A stretch of 64,000 nt of DNA from contig CANQPB010000003.1 in the NCBI GenBank assembly GCA_947625615.1, positions 45,852-109,851 on the forward strand. Reading direction: 5' to 3'. This document shows, in pieces, positions 28,796-38,052 of this stretch. Every line of letters starts with the position of its first letter. Position 1 is the stretch's first letter. The translations under genes and the position numbers were made by a program. The notes beneath the pieces are model-generated. The model did no database searches. It saw only the letters and a program-made list of their open reading frames with translations, and was not told the origin of the DNA. This DNA comes from an uncultured Clostridia bacterium. GTDB lineage: Bacteria > Bacillota > Clostridia > Oscillospirales > Ruminococcaceae.

Positions 28796-30433
28796 ATGAC
28801 AAAAGACGAACTGCTTTGCCACTACGGCTATTTAAACCGCCTTGCCGGCTCAAAGCTCGGCTCGCAGGACGACGCCGACGACCTTGTGGCCGACACCTAC
28901 CTTGCGGCCTTTGCGTATCTCAAGCGAGGCGGAAAGATCGACCACCCGAAGACATGGCTTGCAAACACCCTTATGCACAAGCTGAACAGCCGCTTCCGCC
29001 AAAAATACAGCCGCTCCTTCGTTTCTATAGACGACTTCGGCGATTTCCTTTCCGCGGACAAAGACTTCGAGCAAGAGATCGTTCAAAGCGAGGAGGCAAA
29101 CGAGCTTCGGCGGGAGCTTTTGATGCTCTCCCGGCTCTACCGCGAAGTTATCATCAGGTATTATTTCAACGGCGAGGACATACCCACGATATCACGCGAG
29201 CTCGGCGTGCCGCAGGGAACGGTAAAAAGGCGGCTTTTTGACGGCAGGCAGACCTTAAAGAAAGGACTTGAACAGATGAATACGCAGGAGAATAAGATAC
29301 CCCGCAGGCTCAATGTATGGAGCACCGGTGATTTTCCGACCTATCTTAACGGCAACGACCTTACCGTTCATATCGTAACTAACTTTTTGGAGCAGAACAT
29401 TTTGTGCGAGGCTTACGAAAAGCCGCTCAGGCCCTCCGAAATCGCCCGTGCGCTCGGCGTTCCCGCGCCATATATCGAGAACGAGCTCGATTTTCTGACA
29501 AATGATGAGGTCATGGCAAAGACCTCCGACGGAAAATACTACACCGATTTCATCATCAAAAAAGCGGAGTTTGCCTACAGCTCCACCCTTTGGCAGAATG
29601 AATTTGCAAAGCGCAATTTCGATATTTTCTGGGAGGCGATGAGCGGGCTTATAAGCGACGTCGAAAAGACGGATATCGCGAAAAAACTGAATCCGCGTCA
29701 GCTCAAAAAGCTTCAGCGCTGGGCGGTCATGCGGCTTTTACAGAAATTCCGCCAAGACCTTATCGACTCCGGGGACGGCTTTAAATGTCCGCTCAGAAGG
29801 GACGGCGGGCGCTGGCTCTTAGGCGGCTCTGTCACCGAACTCTTTAACGACCAAAAACCGAAAAAGGAAGAAAATTCTATTGGCTCCTATAGCTTTTCCG
29901 GGCTCAGAAACGCCTGCTTCTCGGCACCCGACGGCACAGTTCTCTGGACACACGAATTCGACACCGCCCTCTGCGACGACCCTCAGCGCTGGGCTCATGT
30001 CGGCGATTACGGTTCGCTTACAAATCTGCTCTGGGGGCTTTTCAACGGCGTACCCGTCGAGAAGTGCAACATTTCCACAATTTTCCTTGAAAAAACCGAA
30101 AGCCTGATAACAATGGGAATATTGGCCCGCGAAAACGGCCATATAATCGCCGATATACCTATCCTCTCCGAAAGCGAATACGCCGTCATTTTAAGGCTCG
30201 TCGACCCGTGGCAGAAGCTTCTGACCGAAAAGCTCGGAAAAGAACTCGGCGAGTATCTCAGCACCGCGCTCGAGCCTATCCCGCCGCATTTAAAAAGCGT
30301 ACCCGACTGGCTCAGAAGCCCGTTCGATTACACCACTATGAGCGCCGTGCGCGAAGCATTCGACCGAGGTCTTTGGCTCAGCGACATCGACTACTGCTGC
30401 CCGCCGATGCTGATGACATACCGGGAAAAATAA
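28796..30433 (+). CDS. ECF-like RNA polymerase sigma factor with long C-terminal extension
   Basis: Sigma2 QDDADDLVADTYLAAF, sigma4 EDIPTISRELGVPQGTVKRRLFDGRQTLK; ~380 further residues with HTH-like RPSEIARALGVPAPYIENELDFL. Confidence 0.85.
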   Translation: MTKDELLCHYGYLNRLAGSKLGSQDDADDLVADTYLAAFAYLKRGGKIDHPKTWLANTLMHKLNSRFRQKYSRSFVSIDDFGDFLSADKDFEQEIVQSEEANELRRELLMLSRLYREVIIRYYFNGEDIPTISRELGVPQGTVKRRLFDGRQTLKKGLEQMNTQENKIPRRLNVWSTGDFPTYLNGNDLTVHIVTNFLEQNILCEAYEKPLRPSEIARALGVPAPYIENELDFLTNDEVMAKTSDGKYYTDFIIKKAEFAYSSTLWQNEFAKRNFDIFWEAMSGLISDVEKTDIAKKLNPRQLKKLQRWAVMRLLQKFRQDLIDSGDGFKCPLRRDGGRWLLGGSVTELFNDQKPKKEENSIGSYSFSGLRNACFSAPDGTVLWTHEFDTALCDDPQRWAHVGDYGSLTNLLWGLFNGVPVEKCNISTIFLEKTESLITMGILARENGHIIADIPILSESEYAVILRLVDPWQKLLTEKLGKELGEYLSTALEPIPPHLKSVPDWLRSPFDYTTMSAVREAFDRGLWLSDIDYCCPPMLMTYREK

Positions 30434-30440
30434 ACGCAAT

Positions 30441-30472
30441 AAAAAGCCGGATTCATATAGGATCCGGTTTTT
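30441..30472. terminator. Bidirectional terminator between convergent genes
   Basis: AAAAAGCCGGAT...ATCCGGTTTTT. Confidence 0.8.
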
Positions 30473-30495
30473 CGTATGTATTTCGGTTTTGCCTG

Positions 30496-31095
30496 TTATT
30501 TCCTGTCCTTTCTTTCCTCCACAAAGCTCGAGGCCTCGCAGTCGGCGATCATCAGCGCAAGCGCGAGGGGATACATATGCAGCGCGTTTCCGACGAGTTT
30601 CTGATCCTCGGTGCCCGAAAATCCCATGTGCCAGCGAACCGCCATGGCCTCGTCCCGGCTTAGGCGCATGAACCCCGAGACTATGTACACCGACTTCTCC
30701 CCGTGGCCGTAGGGGAGGGTGTCGTTATATTCGTAATAGGGCACCTTCGACCACACGCCGGTCTTGTCGTCCTTTACGTTTCGCATCGATGTGCGGTAGG
30801 TGTCTATCTTGCAGACATCGTGCAAAAGCGAGACTATCGCCACGGTCTCGTCCGAAAATTCAAGCCCGAAGGCAGATTTTGCGCGGTCGGTTTCAAGATA
30901 CGACTTAAGGCAGTCGTAGACGTTTAAGCTGTGCTCGCAGAGGCCGCCCTCGTATGAGCAGTGAAAGCGGGTTGAAGCCGGCGCCGTGAAAAAATCGCAG
31001 CGGTTCTGCAAATAGTCAAGAAGCTTTTCCGAGCCCTCCCGTTTTATGTTGGCGCGGTATATTTCAATGAATCTGTCTTTGAATTCCGTAGACAT
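30496..31095 (-). CDS. HD domain-containing phosphohydrolase-like protein
   Basis: GGLCEHSLNVYDCL, VSLLHDVCKIDTYR. Confidence 0.85.
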   Translation of the reverse strand: MSTEFKDRFIEIYRANIKREGSEKLLDYLQNRCDFFTAPASTRFHCSYEGGLCEHSLNVYDCLKSYLETDRAKSAFGLEFSDETVAIVSLLHDVCKIDTYRTSMRNVKDDKTGVWSKVPYYEYNDTLPYGHGEKSVYIVSGFMRLSRDEAMAVRWHMGFSGTEDQKLVGNALHMYPLALALMIADCEASSFVEERKDRK

Positions 31096-31169
31096 ATAAG
31101 TTACCCCTCCCGTGATTATATTCTCATTTTACCACAACATTCCGGCTTTGTAAAGAGAAAAACAGTTTT

Positions 31170-31292
31170 TGATGTGGCCCAAAGGCCACATCAAGAAGAT
31201 AGAAGTTAGAAATTAGAAGTTAGAGTTTCAGGGTGTCGCCTGCTGCGACATATCTAAATATTTCTAATAATGCGTGCGGAATGGACACTCCC
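31170..31292 (+). repeat. Intergenic ~122-bp repeat, copy 2, flanked by an 8-bp direct repeat (MITE-like)
   Basis: Near-identical to copy 1; ACAGTTTT at 31162-31169 and 31293-31300. Confidence 0.9.
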
Positions 31293-31364
31293 ACAGTTTT
31301 AAAGCGCGCGGCTCTCATCAACGCGATGTTACAAAATTGTAATCCTTAAATTTTCCAAAAAATC

Positions 31365-31393
31365 TTGCTTTATTTTCCGAAATGTGATATACT
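31365..31393 (+). promoter_or_regulatory. Sigma-A type promoter for the yicC-remA-gmk operon
   Basis: TTGCTT-N17-TATACT. Confidence 0.7.
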
Positions 31394-31450
31394 ATTCAAT
31401 GATTATGGATAATGGATAAATATTTTTCACTCACAGAAAGGATTGTTTAT

Positions 31451-32329
31451 ATGCCAAGAAGCATGACAGGCTACGGCAGAGCCGTAAAACTTTACGACAA
31501 CCGCGAGATAACCGTCGAGCTCAAAGCCGTCAATCACCGTTTTTTTGAATTTACCGCCCGCGTTCCGCGCCAGTATTCCTTTGTTGAGGATCGCCTGAAA
31601 AAGCTCTATTCCCAGAAGATCAACCGCGGCAAGGTTGAAACCTATGTCACCGTCAGCGTGCTCGGGGATCCCGCCGAGACCGTCGAGGCAAATCCCGCGG
31701 TCATCGAAAGCTATGTCGGCGCTTTAAGAGATATCGGCGGTAAAATAGGCGTCCCCGACGACCTCGCGCTTTCACATCTTCTCAGAATCCCCGACGCGTT
31801 CACCGTCAGAAAGGCGGAGGAGGACGAGGAGCAGATCTGGCAGCAGGTGTCCGAGACCGCTTTGGAGGCCCTTGAAGGATTTTTGAAGATGCGCTCAGAC
31901 GAGGGCGAAAAGCTCAAGTGCGACATCTTGGTAAAGTTAGACGAAATTGCCGCCGACGTCGAAAAGGTCGAGGAGCTTTCCTCGCAGACCGTCAGCGCCT
32001 ACCGCGAGAGGCTTTATTCCAAAATAAGCGAGGTTTTGGCCGACAAGAACATCGACGAGCAGAGAATTCTCACCGAGGCCGCCATCTTTGCGGACAAGGT
32101 AGCCGTCGACGAGGAGACCGTGCGGTTAAAAAGCCATATAAGCCAGTGCCGCGGGCTGCTTGCGCTCGACGAGCCGGTTGGCAAGCGCCTTGACTTTTTG
32201 ATCCAGGAATTCAACCGCGAGGTGAACACCATAGGTTCAAAGTGCAACGATCTTTCGGTCACAAAGCTTGTTCTTGAGATGAAGGCCGCAATCGAAAAGA
32301 TCCGCGAGCAGATACAGAACATAGAATAG
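31451..32329 (+). CDS. yicC: YicC/YloC family endoribonuclease
   Basis: MPRSMTGYGRA, ELKAVNHRFFEF, FLIQEFNREVNTIGSK. Confidence 0.95.
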   Translation: MPRSMTGYGRAVKLYDNREITVELKAVNHRFFEFTARVPRQYSFVEDRLKKLYSQKINRGKVETYVTVSVLGDPAETVEANPAVIESYVGALRDIGGKIGVPDDLALSHLLRIPDAFTVRKAEEDEEQIWQQVSETALEALEGFLKMRSDEGEKLKCDILVKLDEIAADVEKVEELSSQTVSAYRERLYSKISEVLADKNIDEQRILTEAAIFADKVAVDEETVRLKSHISQCRGLLALDEPVGKRLDFLIQEFNREVNTIGSKCNDLSVTKLVLEMKAAIEKIREQIQNIE

Positions 32330-32346
32330 CGGGGGGGGCAGGTTTA

Positions 32347-32592
32347 ATGGAAGTTGTCAGCATAGGCTACTCCTGCTACATTCCCGTAGGCAGGATAATA
32401 GCCGTAGTGGAGCCCTCGAGCTCGCCGATAAAGCGCCTTATTCAGGACAGCCGGGACAACGGCACGCTTATCGACGCCACCTACGGCAAGAAGACGAAAT
32501 CCGTCATCGTCATGGATTCCGACCATGTGATTTTGTCCTCCCGCGAACCCGAATATATCCTGAAGCCGAAAGGAGAGCAGGAAAATGTCTAA
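32347..32592 (+). CDS. remA: RemA/ExtA (DUF370) family regulatory protein
   Basis: PVGRIIAVVEPSSSPIKRLIQDSRDNGTLIDATYGKKTKSVIVMDSDHVILS; between yicC and gmk. Confidence 0.95.
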   Translation: MEVVSIGYSCYIPVGRIIAVVEPSSSPIKRLIQDSRDNGTLIDATYGKKTKSVIVMDSDHVILSSREPEYILKPKGEQENV

Positions 32593-33193
32593 GGGAACCC
32601 TTTTTGTGATATCCGCCCCATCGGGCACGGGTAAGGGCACCATTGTTTCAAGAATCCTCGCCGACGATCCTTCGGTACATTTTTCCGTCTCCGCCACCAC
32701 GCGCGGCCCCCGCGAGGGTGAGACTGACGGGGTGAATTACTACTTTATAACCCGCGAGGAATTCTCGGGGCTTATAGAGAGCGGCGGAATGCTTGAATAT
32801 GCCGAATTCTGCGGAAATTTCTACGGCACCCCCAAAAAGCCCGTTTTCGACAATCTGCTTGCGGGGCATGACGTTATACTTGAAATAGAGACCGTCGGGG
32901 CGATGAAGGTAAAAAAGGCCTGCCCCGAGGCAGTAGGGATATTTATCCTTCCGCCCTCGCTTTACGAGCTTCGCCGCCGCCTTGAAAAGCGTGCCACCGA
33001 TCCCGAAGAGGTCATATCGGCAAGGGTGGCTCAGGCGAAAAGCGAAATAGAAAAATCCTATCAGTACGACTATGTCGTCGTCAACGACGACCTTGAAAAA
33101 GCCGTCGCCGACGTTAAAACCGTCATGAAGGCGGCAAAGAATATGACAAAGACAAATAAAGAAACCATAGAAGGAGTGCTTTTAAAATGTTAA
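32585..33193 (+). CDS. gmk: Guanylate kinase
   Basis: VISAPSGTGKGTIV, SVSATTRGPREGETDGVNYYF. Confidence 0.97.
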   Translation: MSKGTLFVISAPSGTGKGTIVSRILADDPSVHFSVSATTRGPREGETDGVNYYFITREEFSGLIESGGMLEYAEFCGNFYGTPKKPVFDNLLAGHDVILEIETVGAMKVKKACPEAVGIFILPPSLYELRRRLEKRATDPEEVISARVAQAKSEIEKSYQYDYVVVNDDLEKAVADVKTVMKAAKNMTKTNKETIEGVLLKC

Positions 33194-33396
33194 GACCGTC
33201 AAGCTCACAGATCCTTAAAAACGGCGAGAGCAACTATTCTCTCGTCATAGCGGTTGCGCGCCGCGCCCGCGAAATCATCGACGACGCCTACGAGGAAAAG
33301 GCCGTCATCAATGAAAAGCCGGTTAAAACCGCCGTCGAGCAGTTTGCGCGCTCGGAATACAGGCTCATAGAAGATCCCTCGCTCAGAAAGAAATGA
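33187..33396 (+). CDS. rpoZ: DNA-directed RNA polymerase omega subunit
   Basis: MLRPSSSQILKNGESNYSLVIAVARRAREI; between gmk and priA. Confidence 0.93.
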   Translation: MLRPSSSQILKNGESNYSLVIAVARRAREIIDDAYEEKAVINEKPVKTAVEQFARSEYRLIEDPSLRKK

Positions 33397-35834
33397 TAAC
33401 CGCGGCCAAGGTTGCGCTTTCCGGCACGGCTTACGGCTTCGATATGGAGTATACCTACCGCGTTCCGTCGGTCATCAAAGAAAGCCTCTGCGCGGGAATG
33501 AGGGTGCTCGTGCCGTTCGGCAGGGGAAACTCAAAGCGCGTCGGCCTTGTCATGCGAGTATATGAGCGCGAGGACGAGGAGGGCATAAAGCCGATTCTCT
33601 CGATAATAGACCGCAGGCCGCTTATCGACGATGAGCTTCTTGACATGGTGAGATGGCTCAAGGAGCGCACCTTCTGCACCTTTTACGAGGCCTTTCGCAC
33701 TGTCATACCCTCCGGCTATTCCGTCACCGTCGACGAAACCTATTCCCTTTCCCCAAATCGCCCCGCCGCCGACGATCCTCTTACAGAGGAGGAATCGGCA
33801 GTATATGAAAAGCTTCTTTCTGCGGTAAGCGCAAGGGAGTTTTCCGCGGCGCTTGCTGCTGCGGGGCAGGATATTCTTTCGTCGCTCGCGCAAAAGGGCC
33901 TTTTGGAGCGCTCGGACGAGATAAAGCGGCGCGTCGGCGACGAAACCGTTTCAATGCTTCGCCTCTCCGACGGCTTCGTCGGCGATCCCTCGGCTTACAA
34001 GCTCACCCCGAAGCAGAAAACCGTCGTCTCGTTTTTTGAAGAGAATACCTCCGCCTCCGTGAAAGAGACCTGCTATTATCTCGGCGTCACAAGAACCATT
34101 ATCCGAAATATGCTCGATTCCGGCGTTTTGGAGGAATATAAGTACGAGACATTTCGCACCCCGGAATTTTCCGAGACGGAGCCAACAGACCCCGACGGCA
34201 TAATTCTTTCCGAGGAGCAGTCGGCGGCCTACGACGGCATAATGAAGCTTGTCGGGGCCGAAAAGCCCGCCGGCGCGCTTTTGCACGGCGTCACCGGGAG
34301 CGGAAAGACCGCAGTGTTTATAAAAATAATCGCCTCGGTATTAAAAGCCGGAAAGACCGCTTTAATGCTCGTCCCCGAGATATCGCTTACCCCGCAGCTT
34401 GTAGGCAGATTTCGCTCCTGCTTCGGCGACACCGTCGCGGTAACGCATTCAGCGCTGTCTTTAGGCCAGAGGCTCGACGAATTCAAGCGGGCAAAATCGG
34501 GCACCGCAAAAATAGTCATCGGCACCCGAAGTGCAGTTTTCGCGCCGCTTAAGAATATCGGAATCATCATAATGGACGAGGAGGGCGAGGGCACCTATAA
34601 GTCTGAATCCTCGCCGAGATATCACGCCCGCGACGTTGCCATAAAGCGCTGCGGCGACCAAAATTGCGTTCTTTTGATGGCCTCGGCCACCCCATCTCTC
34701 GAAACTTATTACTACGCTCAGACCGGCCGCTACAGCCTCTTTGAGATGAAGGAGCGCTACAACAACGCAAGCCTGCCTGAGGTCGTCGTCGCGGACATGT
34801 CGCTTGAAGCCGAAAACGGCAACAGTTCTATGTTCTGCGAGGATCTTATCCGCGCGATGGGGGAAAACCTCAAAAACGGCCGGCAGTCGATTCTTCTTCT
34901 TAACCGGCGGGGATATAATACCTTTGCTCTCTGCGGCGGCTGCCACGGGGCGATAAAATGCCCCAACTGCCTTTTGCCGCTGACATACCACAAGTCTAAC
35001 GGCCGCCTTATGTGCCACTACTGCGGATATTCCGCGCCGTTCGACGGCGTCTGCCCGATATGCGGCGGAAGCAATATACGCACCTCGGGCGCGGGCACTC
35101 AGCTTATTGAGGAGGAGCTTGCCGAGCTGTTTCCGTCGGCGAGAATCCTTCGCATGGACGCCGACACGACGTCTTCGAGGGCGCACTATGAGGAAAAATT
35201 CCGCGACTTTGCAAACGGGCTTTACGACATCATGGTGGGCACCCAGATGATAGCCAAGGGCCTCGACTTTGAAAAGGTCACGGTAGTAGGCGTGGTGTCT
35301 TTGGACAGCTCGCTGTTCGCCGGAAGCTATAAAAGCTACGAGCGCACCTTTTCTTTGCTCACGCAGGTAGTCGGCCGGGGAGGCAGAGGCGCCGAAAAGG
35401 GCGTAGCCTATATCCAGACATACATACCAGACCACCACATCATCACCCTTGCATCAAAGCAGGATTACAGGGAATTTTACGATCAGGAGATCTCGCTCCG
35501 GCGGGAGCTGATCTACCCGCCTTTTTGCGATATATGCAGCGTCACCTTCAGCTCGCCGCTCGAATCCGACGCCGTCAGGGCGGCAAACGCGTTTGTCGGC
35601 CTCATGAGAGAGGGCATCGCCAAAATGAGCGAGAAGATCCCGCTTAGGGTGTTGGGCCCGGCAAAAGCCGGCCAGGGCAGGCTGAACCGCCGCTACAGAA
35701 TCTCCCTGACAATAAAATGCCGCAATTCAAAGCCGTTTAGGGCGCTTATATCGTCGCTTCTGATATCTGCTTCAAAGGACAAGCGCTTTGCAAACGTAAG
35801 AATTGCCGCGGACATAAATCCCGAAAACATATGA
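33393..35834 (+). CDS. priA: Primosomal protein N' (PriA helicase)
   Basis: GVTGSGKTAVF, SSPRYHARDVA, zinc-binding Cys clusters CGGCHGAIKCPNC and CHYCGYSAPFDGVCPICG. Confidence 0.96.
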   Translation: MITAAKVALSGTAYGFDMEYTYRVPSVIKESLCAGMRVLVPFGRGNSKRVGLVMRVYEREDEEGIKPILSIIDRRPLIDDELLDMVRWLKERTFCTFYEAFRTVIPSGYSVTVDETYSLSPNRPAADDPLTEEESAVYEKLLSAVSAREFSAALAAAGQDILSSLAQKGLLERSDEIKRRVGDETVSMLRLSDGFVGDPSAYKLTPKQKTVVSFFEENTSASVKETCYYLGVTRTIIRNMLDSGVLEEYKYETFRTPEFSETEPTDPDGIILSEEQSAAYDGIMKLVGAEKPAGALLHGVTGSGKTAVFIKIIASVLKAGKTALMLVPEISLTPQLVGRFRSCFGDTVAVTHSALSLGQRLDEFKRAKSGTAKIVIGTRSAVFAPLKNIGIIIMDEEGEGTYKSESSPRYHARDVAIKRCGDQNCVLLMASATPSLETYYYAQTGRYSLFEMKERYNNASLPEVVVADMSLEAENGNSSMFCEDLIRAMGENLKNGRQSILLLNRRGYNTFALCGGCHGAIKCPNCLLPLTYHKSNGRLMCHYCGYSAPFDGVCPICGGSNIRTSGAGTQLIEEELAELFPSARILRMDADTTSSRAHYEEKFRDFANGLYDIMVGTQMIAKGLDFEKVTVVGVVSLDSSLFAGSYKSYERTFSLLTQVVGRGGRGAEKGVAYIQTYIPDHHIITLASKQDYREFYDQEISLRRELIYPPFCDICSVTFSSPLESDAVRAANAFVGLMREGIAKMSEKIPLRVLGPAKAGQGRLNRRYRISLTIKCRNSKPFRALISSLLISASKDKRFANVRIAADINPENI

Positions 35835-35849
35835 AAGGACAGTATACAA

Positions 35850-36326
35850 ATGGCACTGAGAAAAATCGTTACGGACGGCGATCCCGTTCTTTTAAAAAAA
35901 TGCAAGCCGGTTGAAAAGTTCGACACCCGCCTCGCCGAGCTTTTGGACGACATGGCCGAGACCATGTATAACGCCGAGGGCCTCGGACTTGCGGCGCCAC
36001 AGGTGGGGATAATCCGCCGCGCTGTCGTCATCGATGTGACCGAGGATCGCTCCGGCCTTATCGAGCTCGTCAACCCCGAGATAATTTCCCGCTCCGACGA
36101 GCAGCAGTACGGCACCGAGGGCTGCCTCAGCTTCCCCGAGATGTACGGCTACGTCCACCGCCCGAAGACCGTTAAATTCCGCGCGCAGGATCGCTACGGA
36201 AACACCTATGAAAAAGAGGTGTCCGATCTCTTTGCCCGCGCCGTCTGCCACGAATGCGATCACCTTGACGGCCGCGTTCTCCCGACATACATCGAGGAGC
36301 CCTACGATCCCAAGAAAGAGGAATAG
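35850..36326 (+). CDS. def: Peptide deformylase
   Basis: GLGLAAPQVG, EGCLSFPE, VCHECDHLDG. Confidence 0.97.
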   Translation: MALRKIVTDGDPVLLKKCKPVEKFDTRLAELLDDMAETMYNAEGLGLAAPQVGIIRRAVVIDVTEDRSGLIELVNPEIISRSDEQQYGTEGCLSFPEMYGYVHRPKTVKFRAQDRYGNTYEKEVSDLFARAVCHECDHLDGRVLPTYIEEPYDPKKEE

Positions 36327-36373
36327 TCTGGCAGCGCCGCCTCAGAATATTTTTAACGAAAGCTTGATATCAT

Positions 36374-37312
36374 ATGAATATAGTTTTTATGGGCACCCCC
36401 GATTTTGCCGTGCCCTCCCTGCAAGCGCTCATCGACGCGGGGCATAGCGTAAAGGCGGTCTTCACCCAGCCCGACAAGCCTAAGGGCAGGGGAATGCGCC
36501 TTACTCCGCCGCCTGTCAAGGAGCTCGCGCAAAAATACGGCATAGAGGTCTTTCAGCCGCAGTCGTTAAAGCGCGAGACCGAAACCTGCACGCCGCTTAT
36601 AAGGTCGCTTTCGCCCGACGTCATCGTCGTTGTCGCATACGGAAAGCTCCTTCCGCCCGAGGTGCTTGAGATCCCGCCTCTCGGCTGCGTAAACGTGCAC
36701 GGCTCGCTGCTTCCGAAATACCGCGGCGCCGCGCCCATTCAGCACACTGTTCTCAACGGCGACGAATTCGGCGGCGTCACCACCATGCTCATGGCCGAGG
36801 GAATGGACACCGGGGATATCCTTCTCAAAAAAGAAGTAAAGCTTCTTGAGAACGAGACCTCCTCCGAGCTGTTTGACCGCCTTGCGCCCATAGGCGCCGA
36901 TCTTTTGCTCGAAACCCTTGACGGCCTCGCCGCCGGCAAAATTGTCCCCCAAAAGCAGGACGAATCGGCGGCAACGCTTGCGCCGATGCTCTCAAAGCAG
37001 ATGTCCCCGACGGACTTCAACCGCCCTGCAAAAGCGGTGCACCGGCAGATTTTGGGTCTCTCCGACTGGCCCTGCGCAACAGCCCTACTTAGCGGAAAGA
37101 AGATAAAAATATACCGCGCCGAGCTCGTCAGCGAATTCGGCAGCAGCGGCGTTCCCGGCGAGGTAATAAATCCCGCCGATCTGACCGTCGCCTGCGCCGA
37201 GGGTTCGGTAAGGCTCACCGAGCTGCAGCCCGAGGGCTCAAAGAGAATGTCCGCACAGGATTACCTCAGGGGCCACCCGGTGAAAAAGGGCGAAATTATA
37301 CTTCCGGAATAA
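36374..37312 (+). CDS. fmt: Methionyl-tRNA formyltransferase
   Basis: VFMGTPDFAVPSL, NVHGSLLPKYRGAAPIQ. Confidence 0.97.
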   Translation: MNIVFMGTPDFAVPSLQALIDAGHSVKAVFTQPDKPKGRGMRLTPPPVKELAQKYGIEVFQPQSLKRETETCTPLIRSLSPDVIVVVAYGKLLPPEVLEIPPLGCVNVHGSLLPKYRGAAPIQHTVLNGDEFGGVTTMLMAEGMDTGDILLKKEVKLLENETSSELFDRLAPIGADLLLETLDGLAAGKIVPQKQDESAATLAPMLSKQMSPTDFNRPAKAVHRQILGLSDWPCATALLSGKKIKIYRAELVSEFGSSGVPGEVINPADLTVACAEGSVRLTELQPEGSKRMSAQDYLRGHPVKKGEIILPE

Positions 37313-37327
37313 AGAAAGGTGACATAC

Positions 37328-38029
37328 ATGCCTATCGGCTACTATTATGACGCTACCGTGCTGATACTGATACCCGCGATAATCTTCGCGATGTACGCTC
37401 AGTTTAAGGTAAATTCCACATACAGCAAATATTCAAAATATTCAAATGCCCGCGGGGTGACCGCGGCGCAGGTCGCGAGGCGAATACTCGATTCAAACGG
37501 CCTCACGAACATACGCGTCGAGAGGATATCCGGCAAGCTCACCGACAATTACAATCCCACCGCGCAGACCGTTTATCTTTCCGATTCCACCTATTCCTCG
37601 ACGTCCGTCGCCGCGATAGGCGTCGCCGCCCACGAATGCGGCCACGCCGTTCAGCACGCCACCGGCTATCTTCCTATAAGAATTCGCACGGCTATAGTCC
37701 CGATAACAAATATCGGCTCAAGCGTAAGCTGGATCTTAATTCTTATCGGGCTTCTGTTCTCTGCCTTTAATCTTGCGATGATAGGCGTTCTGCTCTTTTC
37801 GCTGACGGCCGTCTTTCAGGCAGTTACGCTTCCCGTCGAATTCAACGCCTCCGCAAGGGCGCTCGACACCCTCGAGCGGGATTATATCCTCACCGACGAC
37901 GAACTTCCGATGGCCAAAAAGGTGCTCTCCGCCGCCGCTATGACCTATGTCGCGGCGTTGGTGTCCTCAATAGCCTCGGTACTAAGGCTGTTTTTGATAG
38001 TCAGCAACAGCCGCTCCCGCCGCCGATAA
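37328..38029 (+). CDS. Membrane zinc metallopeptidase (YugP family)
   Basis: AIGVAAHECGHAVQHATGY HExxH-type motif; multiple TM segments. Confidence 0.9.
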   Translation: MPIGYYYDATVLILIPAIIFAMYAQFKVNSTYSKYSKYSNARGVTAAQVARRILDSNGLTNIRVERISGKLTDNYNPTAQTVYLSDSTYSSTSVAAIGVAAHECGHAVQHATGYLPIRIRTAIVPITNIGSSVSWILILIGLLFSAFNLAMIGVLLFSLTAVFQAVTLPVEFNASARALDTLERDYILTDDELPMAKKVLSAAAMTYVAALVSSIASVLRLFLIVSNSRSRRR

Positions 38030-38052
38030 TAATTTTGATAAGGATCTGAAAT

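Noticed and set aside
34461-35438. 325-aa minus-strand ORF inside priA
   Set aside because: Antisense shadow ORF; no recognisable domain.
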